From assembly GCA_015075625.1 (NCBI GenBank), contig JABTTZ010000001.1, positions 1,178,001-1,242,000 on the forward strand: a DNA stretch of 64,000 nt, written 5' to 3'. The stretch comes from Anaerolineales bacterium. GTDB taxonomy: Bacteria > Chloroflexota > Anaerolineae > Aggregatilineales > UBA2796. Each line of letters starts with the position of its first letter. The stretch's first letter is position 1. Of this stretch, positions 54,827 to 63,764 are shown one piece after another. The position numbers and the translations under genes are program-made. The notes beneath the pieces are model-generated. The model saw only the letters and a program-made list of their open reading frames with translations. It was not told the DNA's origin and made no database searches.

Positions 54827-56053
54827 CTACTTCGGTGTACTGGGGGTTAGGGTGAGACGATTAAAATCATCATTGTTCGGCTTGCGGACAAACCATGAGC
54901 GCCCGCCTGTCTCAAGGTTGAAGGCGACCATCAGTTGATTCTCGCTGAGGGTGGTGACGATCACATCATTCTTGATCACGATCAAATCGCCCAGAATACG
55001 GTCATCAGTGGGAGGGCTGCTTGTCCATAACAACGCGCCATTCGTGCGGTTGAAGGCTTTGACGTATTTCTGCTCCCCTGCCGCGATCACCTTATCATCA
55101 ACGACGGCTACGCGCCCGCGTGCGGCGCCATCGACCTTTGCCTTCCAAACCACAGAGAAATCCGCCGCATTCACGGCATAGACCGCCCCACTAAGGTCGC
55201 CAAAGTAGAGAATGCCTTCTTGAAGGATGGGCGTTGACCACAACCACCCTTCGGTGGACAGTTTGCGGACGATCTGAGGCTGGTTGGCGCTCACATCAAT
55301 GGCGATCAGTTCACGGTTGAACGTCCCCACATAAAGGGTGTTGGTTGCCTTGTCTAGAAGTGGCGTCGCGCCAATTGCCCCACCCACATCCACCTTCCAA
55401 CGCAAAGCGAGGGTGTCCGCCGCCAGCGCGTAGAGGGTTTGATCCATCGATCCGAGGTAGAGGGTGTTTGTTTCGGGGTCAAAAGCAGGGGCTGCCCATG
55501 TGCCATTTTCGGTTTCGCTAAAGGCAAGACGCCGCGCCCCGGTCTTGGCATCGTAGGCAATAATCCCTTTATCGCCTTGTCCCTGAAAGACGACGCCATT
55601 GACGTAGAGCGGGCTGGCAATCATCGCCATCGCGCTTGGGGTGGGAACAAAGCTGGAAATTACCGTCTCGCGGGGGGTATTGAACGGCGAATAGGCGTAC
55701 ACCGTGTTGTTGTACGATCCGACATAGACCGTGCCATCTTCGCCTAGTGCCGGGGCGGTGAATAGTTTCTGCCCATGTGCCGCCCAATCGACAAGGCGTT
55801 CGGTGGGACGGCTTTCGGGATAGTTTTGGGTATCCACCCGAAAAACGGTATCCCGATAAGCAGCATAGAGATAACGGGCGTCATAGCGACCATCCTCTTG
55901 CTGCTTTCCATCGGGGGTGACCCCCGCCCAACTTTCGGGGAGAACAAGTGGCGAGCAGGCAGTAAAAAGCAAGAGAAACACAAAAACGCCGATCCACGCA
56001 CGGGGTCGGCGGAGGACAGCCACAATTGTAGACAAGGACTTCACGAATGACAT
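54827..56053 (-). CDS. Beta-propeller (PQQ/BamB-like) lipoprotein inserted between yidD and yidC
   Basis: A 408-residue lipoprotein. The start is ATG 56053, four bases after the yidD stop; the frame extends to 56146 but would overlap yidD. The lipobox is LLLFTAC with Cys33. The rest is a run of PQQ-type WD-like blades (DGTVYVGSYNNTVYAYS, TNTLYLGSMDQTLYALAADT, TNTLYVGTFNRELIAID, GILYFGDLSGAVYAVNA). It resembles BamB-like propellers, but there is no outer-membrane assembly context here. Its place in the yidC operon suggests a membrane-anchored folding or scaffold role; that is inference. Confidence 0.85.
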   Translation of the reverse strand: MSFVKSLSTIVAVLRRPRAWIGVFVFLLLFTACSPLVLPESWAGVTPDGKQQEDGRYDARYLYAAYRDTVFRVDTQNYPESRPTERLVDWAAHGQKLFTAPALGEDGTVYVGSYNNTVYAYSPFNTPRETVISSFVPTPSAMAMIASPLYVNGVVFQGQGDKGIIAYDAKTGARRLAFSETENGTWAAPAFDPETNTLYLGSMDQTLYALAADTLALRWKVDVGGAIGATPLLDKATNTLYVGTFNRELIAIDVSANQPQIVRKLSTEGWLWSTPILQEGILYFGDLSGAVYAVNAADFSVVWKAKVDGAARGRVAVVDDKVIAAGEQKYVKAFNRTNGALLWTSSPPTDDRILGDLIVIKNDVIVTTLSENQLMVAFNLETGGRSWFVRKPNNDDFNRLTLTPSTPK

Positions 56054-56057
56054 TCCC

Positions 56058-56267
56058 TTACGGCACAGGGTCGATCCCGCCGGGGTTGAATGGGTGACAG
56101 CGCATGATCCGCCGAACCCCCAACCATCCACCGCGAAAGAACCCATATTTGTTGATCGCTTCGTAGGTGTATTGCGAACAGGAGGGGTAAAAGCGGCACG
56201 CCGACGGCAATACCTTCGAAAGCGTGCGCTGATACAGCCGGATCATGCCCATCGCCACGAATTTCAC
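56058..56267 (-). CDS. yidD: Membrane protein insertion efficiency factor YidD
   Basis: A 69-residue protein with the full YidD signature: [28 protein letters not shown], with the conserved CRFxPSCSxY core, and [15 protein letters not shown] at the C-terminus. It overlaps rnpA by 4 bp and precedes the lipoprotein, the standard order rnpA-yidD-yidC. Confidence 0.95.
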   Translation of the reverse strand: MKFVAMGMIRLYQRTLSKVLPSACRFYPSCSQYTYEAINKYGFFRGGWLGVRRIMRCHPFNPGGIDPVP

Positions 56268-56635
56268 GGCGTATTCTCCTGTACTGGCTGGTTAGACGAT
56301 TCCCGGCGAAGTCCCGCTTTGCCGACAAGGAGCAGCAGGGACATTTCAAGAGCAGAGAAAGACGTTGAACGCATTTCGGAGCGGGCAATCAAGACAACAT
56401 CATAACCAACCACAAGATGATCATCGAGCAGACGCAGCGCCTCACGCAGCCGCCGCTTTACCCGATTACGGATGACTGCCCCTCCAATACGTTTGCCGGT
56501 GATCACACCATAGCGGTTGTGAGGCAGCCCGTTTGGGGTATAGGCAAGGGTGAAGAATGTCCCTCGGATTGTTTTTCCCACGCTGCGCAGATGGGCGAAA
56601 TCCGCCGCCCGACGCAGGCGCAAGTCACGCCGCAT
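56264..56635 (-). CDS. rnpA: Ribonuclease P protein component
   Basis: A 123-residue basic protein with [18 protein letters not shown] at the N-terminus and the RNR motif [19 protein letters not shown]. It binds RNase P RNA to process tRNA 5' ends. Flanked by rpmH and yidD as in most bacteria. Confidence 0.95.
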   Translation of the reverse strand: MRRDLRLRRAADFAHLRSVGKTIRGTFFTLAYTPNGLPHNRYGVITGKRIGGAVIRNRVKRRLREALRLLDDHLVVGYDVVLIARSEMRSTSFSALEMSLLLLVGKAGLRRESSNQPVQENTP

Positions 56636-56660
56636 CCCTTTGCCCCATTACCCCGCTCAA

Positions 56661-56834
56661 TTAGCTGTTCCAGTTAACCTTCTTCACATGGGTGCGCTTC
56701 ACCGTCAGACGGTGCCGCCCCTTTGCCCGCCGTGCTTGCAGGACATTACGCCCATCGGCGGTCAACATCCGGCGACGAAAGCCATGCACCCGCTGGCGGC
56801 GGCGAATTTTTGGCTGCCAAGTACGTTTCACCAC
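56661..56834 (-). CDS. rpmH: 50S ribosomal protein L34
   Basis: A 57-residue frame reading [20 protein letters not shown] followed by [22 protein letters not shown], the full L34 signature, with a short C-terminal extension ([10 protein letters not shown]). The start is a GTG; of two adjacent GTG codons I chose 56834, nine bases after GGAGG (56844-56848). It is followed by rnpA 25 bp downstream. Confidence 0.9.
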   Translation of the reverse strand: MVKRTWQPKIRRRQRVHGFRRRMLTADGRNVLQARRAKGRHRLTVKRTHVKKVNWNS

Positions 56835-56927
56835 AATCTCAATCCTCCATTGGGCGCCGACCCGTGATCATGAATACGCAGGGATCGGCGGTAACGTTTC
56901 GTTTGATAGGAAAAACCTGAAGTAGAA

Positions 56928-56956
56928 AGTATAGCCGATGGGGTAGGGCGGGTCAA
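56928..56956 (-). promoter_or_regulatory. Predicted sigma70-type promoter of rpmH-rnpA-yidD-yidC
   Basis: On the - strand TTGACC (56956-56951), a 17-bp spacer and TATACT (56933-56928), ~95 bp before the rpmH GTG. Good match to consensus. Confidence 0.6.
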
Positions 56957-57113
56957 TGTCCAGCTTGTTTTGCTTGCAGTACCCTCGCTGGTTGGGCTGC
57001 AACCAGCCTTCTTACAAGACGGGCGAACCTAGTGATTTTACCCCTTGATCACCACCGCATACCCCCATTTGAGGAGTATATCAGGATGAACAGGGCTGTC
57101 AACCAATAAGGGG

Positions 57114-58208
57114 TCAATCTTCTTGAAAAATGTTGTAGGTCGCTCCATCGTCAGCGGTTGTCCCATTCCCCGTGACTGCTGTATCCGCCCCTTCGCCTGT
57201 CGTCCCGTCTTGTTTGAGCGCGTTAATTTCTCGTAAGGACTCTAAAACGCTTTGTTCCATTGCCCACAGGGGCAGCCGCTCACGCTGATTCAAGAGCGCC
57301 TCTAGACGAGGATAACCGTTCAGGTATTCGTCTGCCCAATTGCGGGCAAACTTACCCTCCCGAATCTCATTGAGAATATCGCTCAGGTTGCGGCGCAAGC
57401 GGAGATCATGAACGCGATCTAGGCGGGAGAGCGTCCCATATTGGCTGACCAATGCCTGATTGCGCAAGGCGGGCATAACGCCCATGCGTCCGGCGGCGGC
57501 AAGTGCCGCACTCAGTTTTCCGGCAAGGTAGGCATCCAAAAACGCCGCTTCCACCGGATAGTTTTCCTTCACCAGCACCTCGGCGGCGGTGGCGATCAGA
57601 TGGTGGAGAGCGGGCATCACCCCCTGATCGATAAAGTGGGTGAGTTCTGCCTCTTGCCGAAAGGTGATCTCAAACGCACCACGTCCCAGAGCACCAACCG
57701 CCCAAGCAAGGGCGAGCAGGGTTCCCCATGCCCGTCCGGTGGCGTCTTGTTCCACGCTGAGAAAACTAAGAAACCCGCCCTCGGTTTCATAGGCGGCACG
57801 GATGAGCGTCCCATAGGTGCGCGGGGCGATCATGACTGTATCGACAAAGGCGGGCGGCTCAAGGTAGCCGAAGGCGATGCTGTAGCCACTGCTAAAGACC
57901 AAGACATCGCCTTCTTTTAGGGAAGGGGCAAGGGCGCTTAGGTACAGATCGGGGACTTGCTCATCGGGCAGGGTGATGATCTTCACATCGGCACGGGCGG
58001 CGGCATCACCAGCGGTAGTCACTTCAAAGCCCTCGGCGCGAGCGCGGGCAGCACGGTTTTCGTTCGTCGCCCCAATGATTGGACGGTAGCCAGTGTCCAT
58101 TAGGTTCAGGGCGAAGCCGCGTCCTAATTCGGTGTAATCGAAGATTGCTAACGTGCGTCCGGCAAGGTAGCCGGGATCGGCGTCGGCGTCGGTATAGCGG
58201 GCAGTCAT
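57114..58208 (-). CDS. Ketol-acid-reductoisomerase-like protein with altered active-site residues
   Basis: A 364-residue protein related to IlvC. An N-terminal Rossmann-like part (TLAIFDYTELGRGFALNLMD) precedes the KARI-type helical knot, where FRQEAELTHFIDQ corresponds to the family segment E-E-T-E-T-D-L-F-G-E-Q. By eye, the metal ligands Asp and Glu of that segment are Thr and Asp here. The second acidic pair in AYFECLHELK is replaced in AAFLDAYLAGK (Glu to Asp and Ala). The GxGxxG loop is also non-canonical. Canonical KARI activity is therefore doubtful. The ATG at 58208 overlaps the hydrolase stop by 4 bp, fixing the start. Confidence 0.75.
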   Translation of the reverse strand: MTARYTDADADPGYLAGRTLAIFDYTELGRGFALNLMDTGYRPIIGATNENRAARARAEGFEVTTAGDAAARADVKIITLPDEQVPDLYLSALAPSLKEGDVLVFSSGYSIAFGYLEPPAFVDTVMIAPRTYGTLIRAAYETEGGFLSFLSVEQDATGRAWGTLLALAWAVGALGRGAFEITFRQEAELTHFIDQGVMPALHHLIATAAEVLVKENYPVEAAFLDAYLAGKLSAALAAAGRMGVMPALRNQALVSQYGTLSRLDRVHDLRLRRNLSDILNEIREGKFARNWADEYLNGYPRLEALLNQRERLPLWAMEQSVLESLREINALKQDGTTGEGADTAVTGNGTTADDGATYNIFQED

Positions 58209-59101
58209 AATCCCCCTAGAAAATCGTTCATGATGGGCATGATCTGCGCCGGGTGGCGGACGGCACAATCGTGCGAGCCGCGTGGGATCACCAGCAGATG
58301 CGCCCCAGAAATTCGCGCTGCCGCCCGCCGCGTTTGTTGAATTGGGATAAGTGGATCGAACGCGCCAGCAATGATCAAGGTTGGGATGGGGATTCGTTCC
58401 AATGGCGGGTCAAATGTCCGAATTTGGGCAATATCCAGCGCGTAGCCAGCTTGCCGTGCGCTGGCGGGGTTTGTTTGCTGGAATGCCCGCAAAATGGCAA
58501 GCGTTTCGGGGTCACGTTCCAACAAAGGGAGGGCGGTTGCCGTTGTTCGGGAAAGAACCCAATTCAGGAAGTCCGAACGGTTGGCAAGGGCAATGGGGGC
58601 AAGGACATCCATCACCAAACGGTTCAGAACGCCCATCACCGGACAGCCGAGGATCAGCCTTCGACAGCGATCTGAGTGGCGAAGAGCAAAACTGATCGCC
58701 GCCATGGCGCCCGCAGAATAGCCTGCCATCACCACACGATCTATAGATAAAGCATCAAGGAGGGCGGCAAAGGTATCCGCCATCTCGTCGGGGGTTAAGC
58801 CAGCAAGGGTTGGTGTGCGAAGGTAGCCCGCCCGCGAAACGGCAATCACGCGCCGCCCCGGAAAACGCCGCCCAATGACCAGGCATTGATCATAGCCACC
58901 CATGCTTTGATGGCTGATCAAAACCGCTTCGCTGGCGTCAGGGGCACCGCCGAGAGCATATTCAACAACACCACGCCGCGTTTCGATCAGGCGGCTGTGC
59001 GCTTGTTGTTCCGCCGCCGCCGAGGTCAACTCGTCAAGATAAAGGCGAGGGACATTGAGCGTCTCGCCAAGCCGCTGCCAGAGGGGTTTTGAGAGTGTCA
59101 T
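58205..59101 (-). CDS. Alpha/beta hydrolase coupled to the KARI-like gene
   Basis: A 298-residue alpha/beta-hydrolase-fold protein. Oxyanion region LISHQSMGGYD, nucleophile elbow AGYSAGAMAA (Ser), acid in IIAGAFDPLIPI and base in PRGSHDCAV. Substrate unknown. It ends in an ATGA overlap with the KARI-like gene, so the two are translationally coupled and probably act on related metabolites. Confidence 0.88.
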   Translation of the reverse strand: MTLSKPLWQRLGETLNVPRLYLDELTSAAAEQQAHSRLIETRRGVVEYALGGAPDASEAVLISHQSMGGYDQCLVIGRRFPGRRVIAVSRAGYLRTPTLAGLTPDEMADTFAALLDALSIDRVVMAGYSAGAMAAISFALRHSDRCRRLILGCPVMGVLNRLVMDVLAPIALANRSDFLNWVLSRTTATALPLLERDPETLAILRAFQQTNPASARQAGYALDIAQIRTFDPPLERIPIPTLIIAGAFDPLIPIQQTRRAAARISGAHLLVIPRGSHDCAVRHPAQIMPIMNDFLGGL

Positions 59102-59245
59102 CCGCCTAATCAGTTTCGTTCAGATGGGTTATCTATGGTGAGTCTATTATACCGAGGTTGTGTTGAGTATTTTGTTTGCGAACCCCTACCCCTTTCCCTC
59201 GTATACAGGCTGCGGAAAGCAAGGCGGCTGCGGGAGGAGAGTTTT

Positions 59246-59270
59246 CTAAGCCCCGTAGGGGCTTGAAAGG
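59246..59270. repeat. Half-unit of the palindromic intergenic repeat
   Basis: CTAAGCCCCGTAGGGGCTTGAA, the CGGGGCTTGAA palindrome seen in the 2401 array. Confidence 0.5.
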
Positions 59271-59327
59271 CATCGTCGCACCGCCTATTCTACACTTCTT
59301 CACCCCAAAGGACTTTGGTGGTGGTAC

Positions 59328-61187
59328 TTAGCTCCCACGAACAACATGCCCCAGTTTTCCGCCTGCGGCTGCCAACTGCGCCCTTGCCTGTTCAGGATCA
59401 AGGCTCAAGCGATGGGCAGCAATTGCCGTTTTCATCTCCCCGCCGCAGCGATCCAACAAAGCGGTTGCCGCCGCCTGATCCAAGCCCGTCGCCTCGCTGA
59501 CGATCCGCGCTGCTCGCACCCGCAGTTTGATGTTCCCCGCCTGCATATCGGTCATTAGGTTGCCAAAGGTGCGCCCCGCCCGCACCATCACGGCGGTGCT
59601 GATCATGTTTAGGGCAATTTTTTGCGCGGTTGCTGCCTTTAAGCGCGTTGATCCGGTGAGTGCTTCCGCCCCTGTGGGAAGGGTAATCGGATGACGAACG
59701 ATCTCGGCAAGAGGGGCGTTCACGGCGTTCACGATGCAGCCCGTGATTGCTCCGCGTTTGGCAGCTTCCCGCAATGCGCCAATCACGTAGGGCGTTGAAC
59801 CGCTAGCGGTGATCCCGATCACGGTGTCTTTGTCGCCCACCGCGTGGTGGGCAATCGCGGCTTCGCCGTCCGGTTCGCTGTCCTCCGCGCCTTCTATGGA
59901 ATGGGTGATTGCCCCCTCACCGCCAGCGATGATCCCGATCACGCCATCTGTGCTGAACGTCGGCGGACACTCCGAGGCGTCAAGGACTGCCAAGCGTCCG
60001 GGCGTCCCCGCGCCGATGAAGATGAGTCGCCCGCCCTCCTCGAAGGCAGGGGCAATGGCATCGACAAGGGCGGCAATCTGGGGGAGCTGATGGGCGAGGA
60101 TTCCGGCGATGCGGGCGTCCTCGCTGTTCATGGCATGGAGGAGGTGGAGCGTGGGCTGTTCGGCAATGCGCATCGTCAGCGGGTGGCGGCGCTCTGTTGC
60201 CCGCAGGGTGTTTCCCGCCGGAAAGGGTATATCTTCTGCCGGCGTGTGAATACCCGCTGCACTAAACGCCATGAGCGCCGCACCGAGGGGGGCATCGTGT
60301 TCCCGATCCAAAATGACCGCCTGGGGGAGGGCGGTTTGCACATGGAGAGCGAATAGATCGCGCAGAAGGGCGGAATATTTGAAGATGCTCCCCGACAACA
60401 GAACCGGGAACACCTCGCCAGTGGCGGCAAAGCCTAGTTTCCGTCCGGCGGTGATTGTCTCCTGGGCAAGGTGATCGGCGGCTTCGGCAATGATCCGGCG
60501 GGCGACGAGATCACCCTCCCCTTCTTCGGCAAGGATCACCGCATGACGTGCCAATGCTGCGATCTCGTCAATGCGGCGCTTGGGCGCATATGCCCAATCA
60601 ATAATCCCTGTTGCGTCGCTGAGGGCAAGGTCGTTCAGCACGGCGTCGCTGAGCGCCGTTGGGATGTCCGACCCATCATAGGCGGCGGCGACGGCGTTCA
60701 TCACCGCACGGGCGATCCAATAGCCGCTGCCAGCGTCCATGTAATGCCCCCACCCACCGCTGCGGGCGCGTTCCCCCCGCCCGTTGACGCCGAGGGCAAT
60801 CATCCCTGTCCCGCTGATGGTGACGATCCCAAACGCCCGTCCCACGCCTGCCACCAGCGCCGCCAGCGCATCGTTCTCAACGACGATCCGCTGTTTGGGG
60901 TAAAGCGATCCGAAAATCTCTAGAAACAGGGTGCTATCGGCGGGACGATCCACGCCGGACAAGCCCGCCCCTATGCCCACGACGTGATCAAGTCCAAGCC
61001 CAGAATCGTGCAGCAGGCTTTCGATGCCCGCTTGAATCGTTTCTTTCGCCGTCTCCACGCCAATGTAATTGGGGTTGCTTGGGCCGACCTCCGCACGGGC
61101 GAGGATTGTCAGGTCGGTATCGGTCAGGACGAGGGAGGTGTGTGTCCCCCCACCGTTGATGCCAATGGCTAATTCTTTTTGTGACAC
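59328..61187 (-). CDS. Fusion of BadF/BcrAD-type amino-sugar kinase and MurNAc-6-phosphate etherase (MurQ)
   Basis: A 619-residue bifunctional protein starting at a GTG with AGGA upstream. Residues ~5-325 are an ASKHA kinase of the BadF/BadG family (GINGGGTHTSLVLTD phosphate loop, GIVTISGTGMIALGVNG) like GlcNAc/MurNAc kinases. Residues ~345-615 are MurQ, an SIS-fold etherase (FIGAGTPGRLAVLDASECPPTFS with the catalytic Glu, ITASGSTPYVIGAL, TNLM-like FGNLMTDM). Together they would phosphorylate MurNAc and cleave the lactyl ether to GlcNAc-6-P and D-lactate, that is, cell-wall recycling. The kinase specificity is inferred from the fusion. Confidence 0.9.
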   Translation of the reverse strand: MSQKELAIGINGGGTHTSLVLTDTDLTILARAEVGPSNPNYIGVETAKETIQAGIESLLHDSGLGLDHVVGIGAGLSGVDRPADSTLFLEIFGSLYPKQRIVVENDALAALVAGVGRAFGIVTISGTGMIALGVNGRGERARSGGWGHYMDAGSGYWIARAVMNAVAAAYDGSDIPTALSDAVLNDLALSDATGIIDWAYAPKRRIDEIAALARHAVILAEEGEGDLVARRIIAEAADHLAQETITAGRKLGFAATGEVFPVLLSGSIFKYSALLRDLFALHVQTALPQAVILDREHDAPLGAALMAFSAAGIHTPAEDIPFPAGNTLRATERRHPLTMRIAEQPTLHLLHAMNSEDARIAGILAHQLPQIAALVDAIAPAFEEGGRLIFIGAGTPGRLAVLDASECPPTFSTDGVIGIIAGGEGAITHSIEGAEDSEPDGEAAIAHHAVGDKDTVIGITASGSTPYVIGALREAAKRGAITGCIVNAVNAPLAEIVRHPITLPTGAEALTGSTRLKAATAQKIALNMISTAVMVRAGRTFGNLMTDMQAGNIKLRVRAARIVSEATGLDQAAATALLDRCGGEMKTAIAAHRLSLDPEQARAQLAAAGGKLGHVVRGS

Positions 61188-61407
61188 GTTCTTTATCCTA
61201 TCCCCCTTACCATATACCAGAGTGAAAAGGCTTGTTGTCTAGATCGTTCCCCCTTCCCACAGATAACCCTTCTTTTCCTCGCTTACATAGGCTGAGGAGG
61301 GGGGGATTGACGGGCGACCACGTGGGGTTGCCCATGGAAGGTGTGATTCCCCTTTTCTAGCGGGGAGAAGGGTGCTGCCGCTCCCCAAGAGACTGTCCTG
61401 TTATTCG

Positions 61408-62487
61408 TTAATAGGGAAGCGCCGCCCGCAGCACACGGAGAAAGTTCCCGCGCTCTATCGCCCCAATATCGGCGTCGCTGTAGCCACGCCCCGCCAAAAG
61501 CGGGCGCAGCAAGCGCAAATCGCCAATGGTATCCATCTCGGCTGGAATACGCTCCATCCCAAAGCCGCCATCCCAATCCGACCCCAAGCCCACGTGCCGT
61601 GCTGAGCCGGTCACTTGGCAGATGTGATCGATGATCTCGGCAATGCGCGTCATAGGCGCATCGGCTTTGTCGGGGGTGGCGCTCAACTGCCACATAAAGC
61701 GATTGTACATGACGACGCCCATCACCCCATCGCGTTCGGCAAGGCGGCGGACCATATCGTCGGAAAGGTGGCGGTCACTCTCGCAAAAGCGGCGCGGGTT
61801 GCTGTGGCTGGCGATGATCTGCCCCTCATAGCGATCTACCGCCTGAAGGTAAGCCTCCTCCGCCATGTGGCTCAAATCAAGGATCGCCTTGTAGCGGCTC
61901 ATCACCGAGAGCAGGTCATGCCCTAGCGGGGTCAAGCCGCCGGGGGATGCCGTCCCCCCGCTGTAGCGCGTCGCGCCCCACGCCGGACCAATAATGCGCA
62001 CCCCGCGCTCATACCAAAAGTCCACTTCGCTCGGTTCGCGGATCGGATCAGCGCCCTCCATGAGGATGACAATGCCCACTTTGTGATCGGTGAGGGGGAC
62101 TCCCTCTGCCCACGAATCGAGGACGTTTTGAAGTTCCTTTTGGGTGCGGATGAGGGCGATGTTGGGGTGGCTGTCCGCCAGCTTGTGGTAGATGTCGGCT
62201 TGGGTCAGCCCTAGCGTATGCGCCTGACCGGGGGTTTCGTAGCCCCGCCCGCGTGAAAGTTTGGAATTGGCGGGTGGCGTGTAGATCGTTCCAAAAGCAA
62301 TCCCCACCCGCCCTAAAAGCATTTCGGGGAGTCCCACCGTCGCTCCGCCGAGGTAGGTTTCCACCTCGCTGCCAACTTCGCGGGTGCGTTTGCTGAGGGC
62401 ACTCTCGGTAAAATCCCGCCCAAAAAGATCGGCATTCCAGGCAATATCAAGATGGGCATCAAGAATAATGTGTGGGTCGTTTGACAT
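61408..62487 (-). CDS. Membrane-dipeptidase-family (M19) zinc peptidase
   Basis: A 359-residue M19 dipeptidase. The first metal pair is in DAHLDIAWN (HxD), a bridging Glu lies in VILMEGADPI, and His residues are in LDLSHMAEEA and IIASHSNPR. C-terminal GLGSDWDGGFG is family-typical. Its neighbour is the MurNAc kinase/MurQ fusion, so cleavage of cell-wall-derived dipeptides is a plausible role. No signal peptide is seen. Confidence 0.9.
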   Translation of the reverse strand: MSNDPHIILDAHLDIAWNADLFGRDFTESALSKRTREVGSEVETYLGGATVGLPEMLLGRVGIAFGTIYTPPANSKLSRGRGYETPGQAHTLGLTQADIYHKLADSHPNIALIRTQKELQNVLDSWAEGVPLTDHKVGIVILMEGADPIREPSEVDFWYERGVRIIGPAWGATRYSGGTASPGGLTPLGHDLLSVMSRYKAILDLSHMAEEAYLQAVDRYEGQIIASHSNPRRFCESDRHLSDDMVRRLAERDGVMGVVMYNRFMWQLSATPDKADAPMTRIAEIIDHICQVTGSARHVGLGSDWDGGFGMERIPAEMDTIGDLRLLRPLLAGRGYSDADIGAIERGNFLRVLRAALPY

Positions 62488-62488
62488 T

Positions 62489-62518
62489 ACTTTTTATCTC
62501 TCTACTTTTTATCTCTCT
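62489..62518 (-). promoter_or_regulatory. Duplicated 15-bp leader containing the M19 ribosome-binding site
   Basis: ACTTTTTATCTCTCT is present twice in tandem (62489-62503, 62504-62518). On the - strand this gives AGAGAGATAAAAAGT twice just before the ATG, that is, two candidate Shine-Dalgarno sites. Confidence 0.6.
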
Positions 62519-62576
62519 GCGCCGTAAAACCTCTCCATTTAGGCATAGGAGGTATGTCACTAAAGCCTTTAGTGGG

Positions 62577-62607
62577 TAAAGAAAAGGGCGATCTGGTGGA
62601 TCGCCCT
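62577..62607 (-). terminator. Rho-independent terminator of the thioredoxin-like gene
   Basis: On the - strand AGGGCGATC-CACCA-GATCGCCCT, a perfect 9-bp stem (62585-62607), followed by TTTCTTTA. It lies 18 bp after the stop codon of the DsbA-like gene. Confidence 0.8.
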
Positions 62608-62624
62608 ATGTTCTTAGAAAGGGG

Positions 62625-63431
62625 TTACTGTCGTTTGGCGGCAACCTTTGCTTCGATGATCCCGCGCAATTGCGAGAGCGAGGGTCCGCTCTGACCGTTC
62701 GCCGTCTCTGGGTAGAGTTTTTCACCGTCCACATACACGGTGGGGGTAGCGTTGACGCCACGTGCCTTCATCGCGTCTTCGGAGGCTTTTAGGCGGTCAT
62801 TCGTGCTGCTGCTGCCCAAGCATTGATCAAAGGCGCTGGTATCCAAGCCAAGCTGCCCTGCCGCAAGGGAAAGCCGACGGCTGTCGTTCGATCCGCTGGC
62901 ATAGCGTGTTTGCCAATCAAACATGACCTCATGCATCTCCCAAAACTTTGCCGGGGATTGCTCTCCGGCGCAAATTGCCGCTCGTGCCATGTTCTCAGAA
63001 TTGAAGCCGCCGAACGTCCACAGGGGGATATAGACAAACTTGACATCCCCTGCTTCGATTTTATCCTTCAGATTTTTGAAGTAGTTTTCGTGGTAGCTGA
63101 GGCACGCCGGACAGGAAAAGCTCGAAAATTCTTCAATTAAGACGGGTGCATCTGCTTTGCCAATGAAGAAAAAGCCCTGCTCCGTTTTGCCCGTGAAACC
63201 TTCTTTGCTGGTGATGGCGGTCAGTTCCGCCTCGACTGTCTCATCAATGGTGGCGTCAATAGGGCGACTTTGGATCAAGATCACAATCACGGCGACGGCG
63301 AGGACGGCAAAGCCGATGATGCTGGCGACGATAGTGCGTTGCTGCTGCTGCTGCTTGCGGCGGCGCTCGGCGGCTGCCTTCTTGTCACTGATGGGTTTCT
63401 TTTGGGGGGCTGCGCTCCCTTTTGCTGTCAT
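62625..63431 (-). CDS. Membrane-anchored DsbA/thioredoxin-fold protein
   Basis: A 268-residue protein. The ATG at 63431 (MTAKGSAAPQ) is preferred because the longer frame to 63542 adds an unrelated segment overlapping hicA. A basic/Gln-rich cytoplasmic tail (QQQQQQ) precedes TM ~33-53. The extracytoplasmic DsbA-like domain carries the active-site CPAC (Cys107/Cys110, SSFSCPAC) and the cis-Pro loop ATPTVYVDG. Like BdbD/DsbA proteins it probably oxidises or shuffles disulfides outside the membrane. Confidence 0.88.
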   Translation of the reverse strand: MTAKGSAAPQKKPISDKKAAAERRRKQQQQQRTIVASIIGFAVLAVAVIVILIQSRPIDATIDETVEAELTAITSKEGFTGKTEQGFFFIGKADAPVLIEEFSSFSCPACLSYHENYFKNLKDKIEAGDVKFVYIPLWTFGGFNSENMARAAICAGEQSPAKFWEMHEVMFDWQTRYASGSNDSRRLSLAAGQLGLDTSAFDQCLGSSSTNDRLKASEDAMKARGVNATPTVYVDGEKLYPETANGQSGPSLSQLRGIIEAKVAAKRQ

Positions 63432-63538
63432 AGGGTTTTCGCTGAACGTCCTTCGTTGGAATAGTGAATTTAAGGTGAGGGAAAGTATAGCAAACCATGC
63501 GCAAAAATCAGGATGAATGTTTGGAGAGTAGACGCCTC

Positions 63539-63760
63539 TCAAAGAAGGGCAATAAATTCAGCGATGCTCAGCCCTGCCTGACGGATAATGGATCGAAGGG
63601 TACCCGGAGCGAGTTCTTTATGATCGGGGATAGGAATGGTGGTGAGAGGCTCAGCACAACGCACAATGATATGGCTGCCTGTTTGACAAACGCTGAGAAA
63701 GCCGATTTTCTCTAACGCTTTAACCCAACGTCCCCCTGAAATTACGGGAAGTGGAGGCAA
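63539..63760 (-). CDS. hicA: HicA-family mRNA interferase toxin
   Basis: A 73-residue dsRBD-fold protein with the HicA signature: LPVISGGRWVKALEKIGF then QTGSHIIVRC, with catalytic His30, and PIPDHKELAPGTLRSIIRQAGL. The start codon is TTG 63760, two to four bases after the end of the hicB frame. HicA cleaves mRNA and is neutralised by HicB. Confidence 0.85.
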   Translation of the reverse strand: MPPLPVISGGRWVKALEKIGFLSVCQTGSHIIVRCAEPLTTIPIPDHKELAPGTLRSIIRQAGLSIAEFIALL

Positions 63761-63764
63761 GGAA

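Noticed and set aside
56835-57113. Chromosome origin next to rpmH
   Set aside because: The rpmH-rnpA-yidC block often lies near oriC, but I see no DnaA-box cluster, AT-rich unwinding stretch or dnaA gene here.
57114-58208. Canonical ilvC of branched-chain amino-acid synthesis
   Set aside because: Expected acidic metal ligands are changed and there are no ilvB/ilvN/leu genes adjacent.
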